Shown: positions 31,462 to 43,908 of the stretch, piece by piece | How positions within the stretch are numbered: the stretch's first letter is position 1 | How the letters are laid out: each line of letters starts with the position of its first letter | Assembly (NCBI GenBank): GCA_037952775.1 | Contig: JBANAY010000001.1 | Location: 5,890,001-5,954,000 of the forward strand | Reading direction: 5' to 3' | Origin: Clonostachys chloroleuca | Taxonomy: Eukaryota; Ascomycota; Sordariomycetes; Hypocreales; Bionectriaceae | DNA length: 64,000 bases | Translations under genes and position numbers: made by a program | The notes under the pieces: model-generated | Seen by the model: only the letters and a program-made list of their open reading frames with translations | What the model was told of the DNA's origin: nothing | Databases searched by the model: none

Positions 31462-33670
31462 ATGAGGTCTCACAAGGTGCGCCAGCCGCCCTCGAGCGCC
31501 GAGCTCTATACACCACTCGGCCCAGGTGAGATCCGAGTGCTGGAGATCTTCCCCGCGTGGGACAGCGATGGAGAGTCCACTGTTTCCTGCAGGTTGGTCA
31601 AGACCAACATGACCCGCGGGGTCAAGTACTCGGCGCTCTCCTACGTCTGGGGTCCTCGCCTGCCAACAAAGTACATCACAATCAATGGCGTCACGCGGCC
31701 GGTGACCATCAACCTGGCCTGCGCGCTTAAGGCGCTGCGGAACACGGGGGCCCTCGAGGAGGGCCGGAGGCTGGAAGGAGGAAAGATTGCGCCGCTGGAG
31801 CAGCCTCACGGCGGCCACCACAAGAGGAGACATCATTCGGGCTCGAGATTCACACGGGCCCTGGATACTATGTTGCCGGGGTCTCTAAGCGGACCCGAAT
31901 CTGTTCATATATGGGTGGATGCAGTATGCATCAACCAGGCTGACCTTGCCGAGCGCAACCAGCAGGTTGCCCAGATGGCATCCATTTACAAGAATGCCCA
32001 GCAAGTCATATCATGGTTGGGGGAGAGTGACGAGTTTCATCGGCTTGATCTTGGGCTGAATCTGGTCCATGCGATATATCCCTCTGCGGCCGCGGCAGTC
32101 AAAAAACCCAAACAAAAGAGTCCGCGTCGATGTGAACAGCGGCCTTGAGTGGGTAGCACAGCAGGCTGATCTGTTGTATGGATATGAGGATGGGAAGACG
32201 CCAAACATACACTGGGATGGGGCACTGAATATTGGAAAGTGTGAATACTGGACTCGAGTCTGGATCATCCAGGAAATCGCCATGGCACGATCAGGAGCCG
32301 ACAACATCCTCCTATGTGGTGACACATGTGCCACATATGCCGAGTACTGTGCATTCAGCGCATTCCTCGGCCATCTCGCTGAGGCGGGCAAGCGTTTATG
32401 GGGTCCCATAGACAATACCGTTCGCATTCTTCTGTCGACCAGCCATGGCGCGAACACTGCCAAGAACAGAGAAAAGCAGATACGTGCGATTCAGAATGGA
32501 AAGTTCAATGCTACGATGCTGTTGATCTCGGCCATGACCCATAGAGCAACGGATCCCAAAGATATGATATACGGGTTCCAAAGTCTGATGAGCGACGCTC
32601 AAACTAGTGTTGACTATGGGCTGTCTGTTCGGGATGTTTACTTGAATTGGGCCAGGGAGGATTTTCGTGCATTTAGGATTACAGACATGACGATGTGGAC
32701 GTCAGGGATTGGACTGGACTCGTATAGGAACACACATGGTCTGCCCTCATGGTTTCCCGATCTCTCTACCTTGTCATCACTTGTCGAGGTAAGAGAGCCA
32801 ATCGACCCGCATCCGAGCGATACAAACGCCTTGGGCCTTCTTTCCCAGGTGGTGTATCAGGTGAACCCTAAGGCTGTGAAAGGACAGAGACCGGAGTTGA
32901 CAGACTCCTTGGATATGTGGTTACCGAGTGTCATTTTTGGAGAGATCGAGATGGTTGTTCAAGGCGAGGAGCTGAGAATATGGGAGCCGAGACATTCCGA
33001 AAAGGCTTTCGAGATGTACGCCGCTATACTTTCTCAATTCAGGTATGGAGTTCGGGCTCACGAGGAGAACACGACCACACTCGGAGCTTTGTTCCATGCA
33101 ATCTACCAAGGACGAGACCCTTTCGATAATGCACCCATGTGTTTCCCGCTGGATCCCACTCTCCCAAGTCTTCAGTTTTTCGTCCGTGGTATCAGATACG
33201 CAATCCAGAAGTATCCGTGTTCAAAGTCTGTTTTGGATGAACTTGGCCTCACCTCCCACGAGCAGTTATGGCCTCTGTTCTGCCGGCTCCTCTTTGGGCC
33301 AAATCTCAGCCAAGATCAGTGCGACTTGATATTCCCCGCTGCGACCCCTTTCAGCGTTCTCGTCGAGTTCAATCAGGAGCACCTCGAAGAGTCTAGCTAT
33401 TCAGAGTTTCTGGGCCGGTTAACGCGCAGTAAACGAGTCAGCTTTTTCAAAACGCGAGATGGTTATTTGGGAATGGGACCTCGATATATCAGACCGGGTG
33501 ACAAGTTGGTTGCGAGTGGCATATCTACTTTGCCCTCCATTGTCAGAGAGAGCGATAATACCCACTATTATCACGTCGGAACTTGTTATATCGCTGGGTT
33601 TGGTCCTGAGGAGTTGAGTGCGAAATGGGGGAGGGATGAAGTTATTGAAGACACGCTCACTCTTCGATGA
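31462..33670 (+). CDS. HET-domain (heterokaryon incompatibility) protein, one frameshift
   Basis: ATG 31462 (accATGa) opens a HET domain: YSALSYVWGP, IWVDAVCINQADLAERNQQV and ISWLGESDEF. At the A6 run 32101-32106 the frame is lost. Removing one A joins it to a frame that continues with YWTRVWIIQEIAMA and DPKDMIYGFQSL, both conserved HET blocks, and runs to TGA 33668-33670. The joined product would be ~735 residues. No plausible intron covers the break. HET proteins are cytosolic triggers of programmed cell death when genetically different strains fuse. Between the WG and WVDAVCIN blocks there is an unusual His/Arg/Gly-rich insert of ~50 residues (including HGGHHKRRHHSG). The ~400 residues after the domain are not recognised. 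Confidence 0.85.
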
Positions 33671-34353
33671 CATTCAGGTGGCGCGGTGATTCACCAGAGG
33701 ATATGTATAACTATCACGCAGGCATTTGAGCTTGCGAAACAGGTAGCCGGTAGTTACCTGTTGACGGCATATGCCGAGCCCGAGTGGAAAGCCAGCAAAA
33801 CTTCAGGCACGAGTGCCACAGCGCTGTTCGCCGGTTGAAGTGCCTTCGGACTATTCCTGGGCCGTTGCTCGCCTTAAAGCTGTCGTGGGCGAAAATTATG
33901 GAAGCCTGAATCATTACCAAAGGTTTCATTTGGTGATGCTATTTGATGAGGAACGGATAGGATCAGGGTCATGATATTTATTATGAAGAATGAAAATCTA
34001 TGCTCATGAAGCTGTCCTCGGCCACGTTGTTCTAAAATAAGACAACTAGACACCCAGTAACTAGAGAAGGGTCAGCTGTTCATTGACCAGATTCAATGCT
34101 CTCGGCAATTCCAGTTGCCCAGGTCAGATTGACTAGAGAATTGAAGAATATGAAGCAACTACCACGCGGACTTGGCTGCCATACTCACCGCGATTCATTC
34201 ACATATGAAAGGGTATAAACATAGCATAGTATGACTCAATTATGGCATTACCTATCGCTTAACAGCATTGCTGTTTTGAAACAGGGACTGCACAACTCAA
34301 TTGGCACCACTCAGTGGGAGCGGCCGGAGTGATATGTAGATTAGATGTATAGC
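33671..34353. other. intergenic between convergent genes
   Basis: 3' flanks of the HET and transporter genes. Nothing else recognised. Confidence 0.5.
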
Positions 34354-36320
34354 TTAGAAGACCATACCCTTTGTCTGGGTCATCTCCTTCACATTGAAGT
34401 TCTTGATCATCCAAACCCAGATGAAGCAAAGGACCATAATACCTGTTCCAGCAGCAAGCATCCTAGTCTGGGCATAACCATAGGCCTCCTGAATGGCGAT
34501 GCGCTCGAGGCTTCCAACAGGGTACGAGAGCTGGGCCGGAAGACTCGCGTAGATTGTAGTGGCATTCGCCACGGCGGATTCGGGCAGATTGCGCAGAAGA
34601 GCCGGGAGGAACGTGTTGGTCCAGATGGCGCCGGAGATGGTGCTGCCGATGGCGCCTCCAATGCTGGCGGAAACAAAGAGCAACGCGAGAACGGCAGCAA
34701 CATGCTGGTGGTCAACGGCGGCGAGAACGGAGAGCTGCTGGCAGAGGACGAAGATACTTCCAGAGATGGAGATGAAGATCTCGCACATAACAATGTACCC
34801 AATCTTCTCGTTGGGGCGACGGAAGTGGATCATCAGTCCTTGAGCGAAGATGTAGAGAGGAATGGCCCCAAAGTAGAGCCACTTGAAGCGGCCGGTCCTG
34901 CGGATGAGGTAGCCCACGCCGAATAGGAGAACACCAGAGACGACCTGGAACGTGCTATTGACGTAGCCAGCCTCGGCAACTGTCAGATTGCAGACTACCT
35001 GAAGGAAAGATGTGAAGTAACTGTTCCAGCAGTAGTACGAAATCTGGTAGGTAGCGTCTTGAAGGCATGTACCGATAACACTGCGGTCTGTAAGGAATTT
35101 GTTCTTGAGGAATGGGGCTGGGGCCCAAAGGATCTCATAGACACCGAACAGAACTAGAACGAAAAACCCAACGACAATCATGGCAATGATGTAGCCGCTC
35201 TTCCAGCCCTTGGGGGCGGAGGCAGCGAGCGTGAACGGGAGCAGGAAAACGACCAGTCCAACAGCAAAGAGAAAGACACCAAGGGCTGGCACAAATGTGA
35301 GCTAGAGGCAAATAAAAGTTGTTGTTGGGGGAGCCTTACCATCGAACTCAACGATATAATGCCAGACATTCTGTCCCAGTGTTCGCCCACTGCTTTCTCT
35401 CACAATGATACCATTCTTCTCAGCCTTGCGAATGTGATACTTGAGAAGAATGAAAGTGGGGAGGGTGACAAATGGCATGATGATGGCAAAAGCTCCAAAT
35501 CCCCATTTGATGCTGACATTCTGCAGAAATTTCTCAGCAGCCTTGGATCCAGCGAAGGCGGTGATCATGTATGGTGAAGAGGTGAAAGCAAATGCAAGAC
35601 CACGATTTTGTAGGTTGGTGACATCAGACGCAAGAACGACAATACTGTAGATGAGTCCTCCAAAGCCAACAGAGTAGAAAACCTGGATAAAGAAAATAAA
35701 AAGTCAGCATTGCGTTTGGGACTACCATTTGGAGAAGCTTACCCTGGCAGCGCAGAATGTTGCGAGATTGTCGGCTACAGCCATCAGAATCAGACCCAGA
35801 ACACAAGAGCCAACCATCAAGAGGAAGGCCTCTGCTCGGCCCCAGACATCAAGCATCTTGGCCATTGGAATGTACACTGCACCGGCCATAGAGTTGGACA
35901 CAATGGTGATGACCGTGAGCAAAGAGTGGGAGCTCCATTGGCTGGTCACATAGGGAGTCAAGCTAGCAAGAATGGCAAGCCGAAAACCGTTCGTCAAGAA
36001 GAGGAGCCAGATCCTATTGGTTTGTTAGCTTTGAGTAACAATGTGCTGAAAGTCGAAACAACATACAGACAGAGCATGGCAGCAAGCCCGCTTTTGTCCC
36101 AAGTCAAGGTTGCGGCTTGGATTCCGCGAACACCGTTCTGCGCAGACTCATCGGGAACAACATCATCCTTCAGCTTCTCAGGGTCCTCTGGCACCACCGT
36201 GGAGGTGCCGGCAGTTTTCTCTGCCGCAGGGGTAATCTCAGCAACATCGGCTGGGGCTGGGGCTGGGGCGACGGCGTCTGTGCCCTTGACGCTCGCCTTG
36301 ATCTTGTCCACGAAAGACAT
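34354..36320 (-). CDS. MFS siderophore-iron transporter (SIT/ARN family)
   Basis: Four exons: 36320-36067, 36013-35743, 35682-35340 and 35285-34354. The introns are 53, 60, 54 nt with GT-AG ends; the first has an AGCTAACAA branch. They give 599 residues, the usual SIT length. Residues 1-70 are a polar Ala/Pro-rich cytosolic tail. About 14 membrane helices follow. Diagnostic stretches are SLTPYVTSQWSSHSLLTV, AVYIPMAKMLDVWGRAEAF, YSVGFGGLIYSIVVLASD and NRGLAFAFTSSPYMITAF, as in MirB/Sit1-type carriers, with SYYCWNSYFTSFLQVV in the second half. These proton symporters bring Fe(III)-siderophores back into the cell. No siderophore NRPS lies nearby, so it may import siderophores made elsewhere in the genome or by other microbes. 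A possible iron-regulatory site lies at 36629-36650. Confidence 0.93.
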
Positions 36321-36628
36321 CTTGAACCTCACTCCGTGGGATCAGATTGAGAGGTGGAATACACACGAGAGATGAGGGACAAAGTTGGATCAAAGCTCGC
36401 CGTGAACCGGAGTCTTTAAGCACAAGGACGCAGGCCTCTTGCCAGGGTTGCGTGTTGCATTCCCACATCGTTGGTGAATGCAAGGTGCTTGAATAGGCCG
36501 CACCAGCCGATCATCCCTCGCATGTAGCAAGGTATGTGTGGCTCTAGCTCGACAGGATCAGGTCACACCATGCACAAACGGAGGAACTGCTGCAATAAGA
36601 ATGGGTACATGCCAAGCAGATTAGATTA

Positions 36629-36650
36629 ATCTGATATGATTAGATCCAAT
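36629..36650. promoter_or_regulatory. adjacent GATA-type and CCAAT sites upstream of the siderophore transporter
   Basis: ATCTGATAT (36629-36637) differs by one base from ATCWGATAA, the site of the fungal iron repressor SreA. Eight bases further is CCAATCA (36646-36652), an ideal CCAAT-binding-complex site, which partners HapX in iron starvation. They lie ~310-330 bp before the transporter start. The match is to known consensus only; GATA sites are also used by nitrogen regulators. Confidence 0.4.
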
Positions 36651-37560
36651 CATTTGTATCGCCACCACCCTATCGTGCTATTAGGGCCCAGAAAAGCTTT
36701 TGTCTAAAGCTCCGGCATAGCCCTACTGCAGGCAAAGAGCCGGGCTCGCTTGGGACCGCACTATGCTGCACATCCTGGCAGTCCACGCGGCACGGAGAAA
36801 AATTTGGACATGGAAATCTAGAGCCAAGGAGTCTGCGTTCATCTCGCTGAGTTCCGTCTCCCAATGAGGCCAGATATTTGTAAAACTGCTGATGGTGAGC
36901 CCAAGTAGCGCTAGCGAGATGATCCCAAACCAGCTGGTGTTTGTATGAACGGCACCTCCTTCCAAGGTCCTCCCCCTGCAAGGTGTCGAGGGGTATGGGG
37001 GGAAGAGCCGGAGAACTCCATGAGCCGAACGCGTGGCTAATCTGCTCCGATTTTGCGACTGCGGAGCAGTGTTTATAGTTAGAGCACCCATAGCAGTTTC
37101 CTATCCTATCCCATTGGCCGTGACATACATTGAGACCAGAGACTCGGTATCACATTGGGCCCCAGATAAAAATTTTCATGCTTAATGATACAGGTCTGGA
37201 ATCGAGAACCCTTAAAGACGGCCCAAGGATGTTGCCTGCAGAGGCGGGGAACTACCTCGTCGGTAGAGACGGCTTGGCTTGTCAAGCTAGGAAGAAATCT
37301 CCCACCGTTAGCTTGGCAAGTTTCGGGCGTCCGGAGTTCCGTGCGCGGCGAGTACGCAGTTTTCCTATCACATTTTGGTTTATATATCAAGTCGTTTTCT
37401 GTCACTGGAAAGACTTGATTCCTTTATACCCCAAAGGACTACTATCACGTAGAGACTGTCCTGTTTTCTTGTTTGGGCTGCTCACAACTAAGCTGAATGG
37501 CACTCGACTGCTCTGGTTGACCCTTGATCCATCATATCCATCAAAAGCAACTAGCTAATC

Positions 37561-37569
37561 TTATCTGAT
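37561..37569 (-). promoter_or_regulatory. perfect SreA-type site ATCAGATAA
   Basis: The minus strand reads ATCAGATAA, an exact ATCWGATAA match, 1.24 kb upstream of the siderophore transporter and in the same orientation. A single 9-mer can occur by chance; distance lowers confidence. Confidence 0.3.
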
Positions 37570-38946
37570 CCAAGGCTCTAGTATACAATCCACCCCATCG
37601 CCTGAGACCCCTCATTCCTCGAGCTTGTCAAACTTTGCTCAATAGCGTTGGATAAGCATAACGGGTTGTTTACAATTGTCCGACAACCGGAGCCTCTAGA
37701 AAGTGGTGCGCAACGCAGAAAATCGCTCACTTATCACCTGATCAGGGCTCCATGCTGACTCGGCCATTGCCTCTTACGGTGATGGCGCTGACTCTGCACC
37801 ACCTGCTGACGTTTCAACGCTGCCCAATTCCTTGTCTTGTATTTGAATGTGATTGCATTCCCACTCAGACTAGCCGTGAAGGGGTTTCTTGGGAAGTCTC
37901 TTCTCCTCCGGGGTCTATCGAAAGCAGCGAACAAAGTTGATATAGATGCGTCTCGTCTCGTCTTGGTGTCCACTTGCGTTAGAGTAGCAGGGGAGCTTGC
38001 AGGTGGGGGGCAATAACACAATGAGGTTCGGCCAACTAAGCTATTCAGGTTTGATCAATTTTGAGTGAATAGCTAGCCGTGACCATCCGATGAGGTGCCC
38101 ACAACTTTGCTGTGCGTTGAATGATCTTAATTGAACGACCTGCGAGGTAGGTCGTGAACCCTGCCGTGTTGGGATGTTTGGATAGTGGCATCTGACGACA
38201 CTGTTAAAACTTTTTATCTATCGTCTAATCTCCTACATCCATCCAAGACATGCTCCATTACATCGATGCCAGTGCCATATTTGAGACTAGAGGGAGTTCA
38301 ATGAATGGCGGGAAGGCTACATTGTATCTGAGGATAAGTGCCCGAAAGAGTGAATGTTCGATTTCCATTCATTACAGCTAAAAGTTATAGCCGCCCAGGG
38401 AAAGACCGTCCAGAACTCACGACAATATTATACAGTAAATTGGAATCATGTTTCTTTAACAATACCTTTGAAGGGTACGTTAGAAATGTCAACGAGACAA
38501 CCTACATTTGCTCATGAGTATGCTGTTTTAGTAATGCAGCAGATGCAATTGAGTAGATGTCTATTTGTTTATTACGCTGTTTGTTGGCAGATCAATGATA
38601 ATGCCTCGATCACCACTCACAATCGCCCCTGGTCTCCCATGTGCACTTGCTCACATGTTGTACATATTCGCAGTACCTAGTATGTGGTAAGGCGGCCATG
38701 TTGTATGTCGCCCCAAAAATGTTGCCTTCTAGCTGTTTGGCCTCCGTGTCTTTTTTTTTTTTCTTAACTCACATTCGCAGTATTGAATGTGCTCCTGAGT
38801 TATGTCCAGCTGCGTAGGCTTAAAGGTCTTTAAGGTAAGGTTTCCACGCTTGGAAAATAGAGACTGGTTTAAGATAAAAGTTTTATATATCGGTTCTGTT
38901 TCTGTAGCTTTTCAATCGCAGCAGTCTTCCGGTTTTACCAGCCGTA

Positions 38947-39174
38947 TTAAAACGCCCTGGAGCATGGCCGCGATATAATCTGGGAAAGGATCAACTCTAT
39001 GTCACTGCACACCCCCATTGGCACAGGAGAAGGCTGATAGCCGCCCAATATCGTTACGTCAAACGTCTCATCAACTAATTGGTTGGGATGATGAGATACA
39101 ATCATGCATAGGTAGATTGCCCCTAGTATAAGGCCGAATATGGGCACAAGACGCGCCAGAGTACACGACGCCAT
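38947..39174 (-). CDS. possible small membrane-anchored or secreted peptide
   Basis: A 75-codon frame from ATG 39174. It has a hydrophobic N-terminal segment (LVPIFGLILGAIYLCMIV) and then a short polar part with two further cysteines. It could be a small secreted or anchored protein. There is no homology that I recognise, no clear promoter, and the length is within chance expectation for this AT-rich region. Confidence 0.2.
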   Translation of the reverse strand: MASCTLARLVPIFGLILGAIYLCMIVSHHPNQLVDETFDVTILGGYQPSPVPMGVCSDIELILSQIISRPCSRAF

Positions 39175-40644
39175 CGCTTAGATTGAATGGCTGTTCGCTA
39201 ACGATGTCTTTGCGACATTTGTTGTTAATTGTAATGATGTTAGAACACCAGTGGAGGAAAACCGAGGAAAGCTGAACAACCTAGAGCAGCGAACAATCCT
39301 GGCATGCATGACACGATAGATGATGGGAACATGTAAGTTGTATTAGGGCAGAGACAAGTACTCAATATTTGAAGAACGATTATGTCTACTTATTCAATAT
39401 TTAATAAGCCTAGCTTGCCCTCCGATAAATGTCGTGCTAAGTACTGACCCCTTCCCGCCCTGAAGCTAGCTAAGACTATTTGTTCGGCCCTACATTCCGT
39501 CACCTTCAATGATCGCCATGACATATATTTATGCTCTCATTTATCTCGAATGTGAAATTGATGGGCCCGATTTAAAAAGGGACATAAAGCGAGACATATG
39601 TAGGGGCCTCATCTGGACTTTCCTAGAATATCACTTCCGCAGAACGATTAGGTTGTGCTAGCCTAGGTACTGACAGCTCAAGCCGCATCACGGAAAAATG
39701 TGAGGACCACACTTCTAATTTTCCAGTAGAGAGCCAGATATGTTAAATCCCGGTATAGGCTGATGCACAATCTCAGTGAATACTGCTGTCGAGTTTGAAT
39801 ACCATGTCGCACCTCACGGTAATACATCGTGTCTTGATAGGGGCTGCGCAACTGAAAAGGAGTATCATTTATGCTCAATGGCATGAATTTGCTTGAGCTA
39901 TCAGTATTGCATTAGTGAGAGCATAAGCTAGCTACCCATTCAAGACAGATGAGGGTACGAGGACGAAAGGTGAGACACCGATGGTTGGGAAAAAGCAAGC
40001 TGGATCAGTTTAGCCTCGAGCCTTTTATTGCACACATTAACACATGAAATTACGCAGCTTACACTATTGTTACACAACAGATAGCATTGTGTCGTAGCTC
40101 AAGCTTAGGAGGAGCACAAACTCCCGGAATAGGGCGGGATTCCTCACAATTTGAAACCTGACCACTCTCTTTTGTAAATGGAGACATGCCGGGTTTCTGT
40201 CTGAAACACACACCTGCCTTTGCTGGCTAGCTCAGCCATCTAGCTCCGTCTACCCGGTCAATGCACCAGCAAATATCGAGACACGATTCGCTAAGCCGTG
40301 CTGATTGCATTACAGTGCATTAGTGAGACAATCCCGGGAATATCACTTTGCTTAAGCGCGACCCCAGAACCCCCTTTGGACCTTCCAGTTTAAATCCAGC
40401 CTGTTCACGTTTCACCGACATATTGAAGATCCTAAACTGCTCCTCCATCCACGATTTGGGCCTTCTGTTTCTCATACGACGCAAAATCAACATTGTCAAC
40501 TTTCTACCGACTGCCAAAAAGCTTCCGAGTTGCTGCTCGCCGGCTGTTACGATACCAAGCCAAAATCACAAGCCATCTGCCGGCAAAACTGTATTTCAGC
40601 TGTAGAGCAGGACCTCCAGCTTGATCCGAATTCCCTCGAACACC

Positions 40645-40652
40645 TATAAATA
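40645..40652 (+). promoter_or_regulatory. TATA box of the small acidic protein gene
   Basis: TATAAATA located 107 bases before ATG 40759; a good match in position and sequence. Confidence 0.5.
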
Positions 40653-40758
40653 CTGGTTGCTATTTCTTTCATATCTCTGCCGCATTGAAAAAAGGCACTC
40701 GCTCTTGCTACATCAATCGCCCCTCATTCTGAGCTTGGGCCCCCGCCCCATAACGAAC

Positions 40759-41082
40759 ATGACCGACAGCGAATCAACGAGTCCATGGCGGGAAACAGCG
40801 AGGCGGTTGCAAGAGATCCACGAGTGGGAGATTCAGTTCCAGAATGATAGCCAGGAGCTTGATGAAAGAGCAGAGTCACGAGCCAGCAGTCGAGGGGACA
40901 TGCGTGAACCAGACGAACGATATGATGACATTGATGGAATTGAGGGCATTGACGAAGAAGAAGCAAAGGAGTACGAGAGGCTCGCGCAGAAATTGCTCAC
41001 AGAGGCGGAGGAGAAGCTCAAACTTATTTCATGGGAACTGCAAAAATTCCGCCCGGATTTGTCATGGCCAATGAAAGCATAG
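40759..41082 (+). CDS. small acidic, probably coiled-coil protein
   Basis: Start chosen at ATG 40759 (acgaacATGaccg), the first ATG downstream of a TATA box, giving 107 residues. The frame is open upstream but that part looks like 5' UTR. The protein is rich in Glu, Asp and Arg, with heptad-like helices at both ends (RETARRLQEIHEWEIQF; EYERLAQKLLTEAEEKLKL) around an acidic loop (DIDGIEGIDEEEAKE). No signal peptide, no cysteines, no recognised family. Function unknown; it is likely a soluble intracellular protein or partner subunit. Confidence 0.5.
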   Translation: MTDSESTSPWRETARRLQEIHEWEIQFQNDSQELDERAESRASSRGDMREPDERYDDIDGIEGIDEEEAKEYERLAQKLLTEAEEKLKLISWELQKFRPDLSWPMKA

Positions 41083-43908
41083 CTTATAATGTCAAACAAC
41101 GAGTAATGAATCATCAATCTTTCGCACATATCTTCTTCTAGTCGTTCCTGGGTAGAGAAGGGTTTGGTTTACGGATGGGAAGTAAAGTGCTCGGGCTCAG
41201 ATGATTCTGTTTGCCATGAATCACTCAGCTGGTAGGTGAGCGGCTGCACTGCTTGGCGCAGGGACTGAACCTTTCCATGGCTGCGTTAACTTACTTGCTG
41301 ATTATACGTTGAATTGCATTCTTCACAAATCTCCATCCTCTCTTCATGAGCCAGCTATATCGACAGAGCAAAACATGTCTAACGATCTGTCTTGCGCCGG
41401 TAAGACCTTTCTCCCTACCTCCATAGTTTGAGGACCCCTTCTAACGGGGGCCACCGGTATTTTCTTTCGATAAAAGTTCCCTCGTTTAATGAAAGAGGAA
41501 TACGCAGTCGATTGACTAGTGCACCAACTTCATGCGATGGGCGGATGGCTCGCGCTACTGCATCAATGGTTCATAAAGTCCCAGACCTTGATATTTCTGA
41601 AACCTGATGTGATGCGCGAGACCTTTCGGCCTCACTTGCCTTTGCCTCCAACTTTGACCGCAGCACTCGTTTGAATGACGTGTTGTGCACTCAAATCGCG
41701 GTTGCTGCCCATTTTTGCTTGCAATTGTTGCACCGGGGCGTCGTTGACTGGCTTCTCTACAAATGAGTGTCCAGGTGTCCAGCCACTCATCTCTCTCGGG
41801 TTCGGTGATATAAGTCTCGGTATCGAATCGGCATGGAGCTCCAGATTCTCGAACTTCTGCTGCGCTTCTGGGTCGATAGGCTTTTATTTTGTTCGTAGTC
41901 GACGTCGTCGAAAGCCGTAAAACTAAATGGCGACGAGGAAAAGTATCAATACGATGGGGGTCTTGGTCCTACGATCGGCACTTTTCAAAGATCGAGAAAA
42001 GCGTTCAGCTGCGAGAAAAAAAATTCATGCGTAATGCTCGTTCGCGTCCTTTTGCCATATTTGAGAGCCAGCTGTTCTGGTTTTGGGACTCATTTGAGGG
42101 AAGAGTCGCTCGGTGTGGAAGCATTGCTGGTGATTGAAGGTTAGTTCTGTGTCGCTGAACCTGTCACTGATAAGCCTTGCACCAGGATGAGATCAATATT
42201 GATATTGAAGACGACGCGGACGTGGAGGGCGCATCCTTGGCTGATCTGCTTATTGCCCTGTTGCGACAGTGGGAGAATTGGTGGCAAAGTCGACCCCTGT
42301 GAGTTGGGAGGAAAGGGGCTGAACTGACAGAAAGGCCATGATGCTGACTGGTTTGCAGTGGTACCTCAAGAATGCGACTGAAAGAGGGGTCCCTGTTCAG
42401 TTCGGTGTTTGAATACCCTGGCTGGTTGTTTCCAAAAGTAGATCCCCGATGAAACCTTGTCTGGTTACAGCCTTCCCTTGCTAGCCTGTGATGCTGTGAT
42501 GTTCGCATTCTCCTTCTTGGACTGCATCTCGAATGATTGTAGAATCCAAGCTGACGCAAAATTCATGATTTCCTTGCCTGTGGCTCACAAGCTTCTTATA
42601 CTATATGGCTGTGTTTCAAAGGAACCAGGGTTTCCAAGGTCAAAACGCCTCTTTCAAGTTGAAGTGCGGGGAGTATGATCTATCTGAGAAAGATAGATAT
42701 GAGTTCTTAAAATAACGCGAATATTCAATGTAATCGGCGCCATTGAAGACGTGAGCTTCTCCTGTCATAAGAAGTGACCCTGATTTTATGGATTGCTTCC
42801 TGAACACCAGTAAACACCTTCTCGTCGTAAAGAGGGGCAATGTGATTTAATCAGAGTAAGTATGCGCACAACTGTGCCCTCATCTTTTGACAAATGCTGC
42901 CAGTCCGAGAGTTTTTACACCTGGATTCAAACAGCTCGGTTTGGTTTCTCATAAGATTTCGCTTCACGGATCTGAAACTTCTCTTTATCACCGAAAAGTT
43001 TGTGTCACGAGTAGCTAGAACGCAGTAAAGAAGTCACGAGGATGTGCCAGTGACTGAAGTCGGGGCTGTACCAGCCAGACATCGTAAGTAATTTGCCCAT
43101 TATGTTACAAATGAGTACTTGTTGGGTGTCTTTTATACTCTTCCCTAGCGTAAACATCGTACGTGCTTAATGTTACAAGAATAGTTTATAATCATGTTTG
43201 AAAGAAACTTTGTTTTACAAACGAAAGAACCGCCAACCTATTAAGACCGGGGACATGATTTTGTAAAAAGCACGCAGTTCGCTTGAACATTGACAACCGA
43301 GACTCACTCCAGAGTAGTGCATTAGGACCATTTTCATAAGTATTTAAGGCATAAAACTTCCCAACTGTTTTTCGAGTCCAAGACTCTAAGCCGTAAGCGG
43401 AAAAATCAAGCGAGACGCATCCCACTACAGAACGCTCAGACAAATCCCAACATCGCAACTTCGCTTTCTTAACCACAAACAAAGCCCGTAACAATGGCAA
43501 TCGGCAGGGGATCATACGATACGACCAGCATCGATAGACCAATCGGAACTAGTGGCGGAAGCAAATGATTATCCCTTCTTAGGTTGGGATGTTAGATACA
43601 CTGCAGTTCCACGACTTTTAAGGAAGTGATGGAATATTTGGCTTCCAACTGGAATCTTGGCTCGGTATATGGAAAAACATATTTTTGTATTGTCTTGTGT
43701 AACCTCTTTAACCAGCGGGTGCAGCCATTCTGCTCTCACCAACGCTTAGCACAAAGATGCTATCACGAGCCGTGAAATGGTGCGAGCCATCATTGTTCAT
43801 GAAATCAAATATCATTTTCTGATTAACGCTGCTATGCTCCGATTCCCTGAACTCCAAAACGCCTTCTATCCTATTCCGCCGAAATTAATTGTGTAATAGC
43901 CTACCCGT
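41083..43908. other. 2.8 kb intergenic region, no gene recognised
   Basis: Only short open frames without motifs. No RNA gene or mobile element recognised. Confidence 0.5.

Larger units (their letters stand above)
36321..40758. other. 4.4 kb gene-poor region
   Basis: Apart from the candidate regulatory sites upstream of the siderophore transporter, a doubtful 75-codon frame at 38947-39174 and a T12 run at 38751-38762, I see no genes. Open frames are short, unrelated to known families and often on both strands. Confidence 0.5.

Noticed and set aside
34354..36320. a siderophore biosynthesis cluster around the transporter
   Set aside because: No NRPS, ornithine monooxygenase or acyltransferase gene is present within the window; the transporter stands alone.
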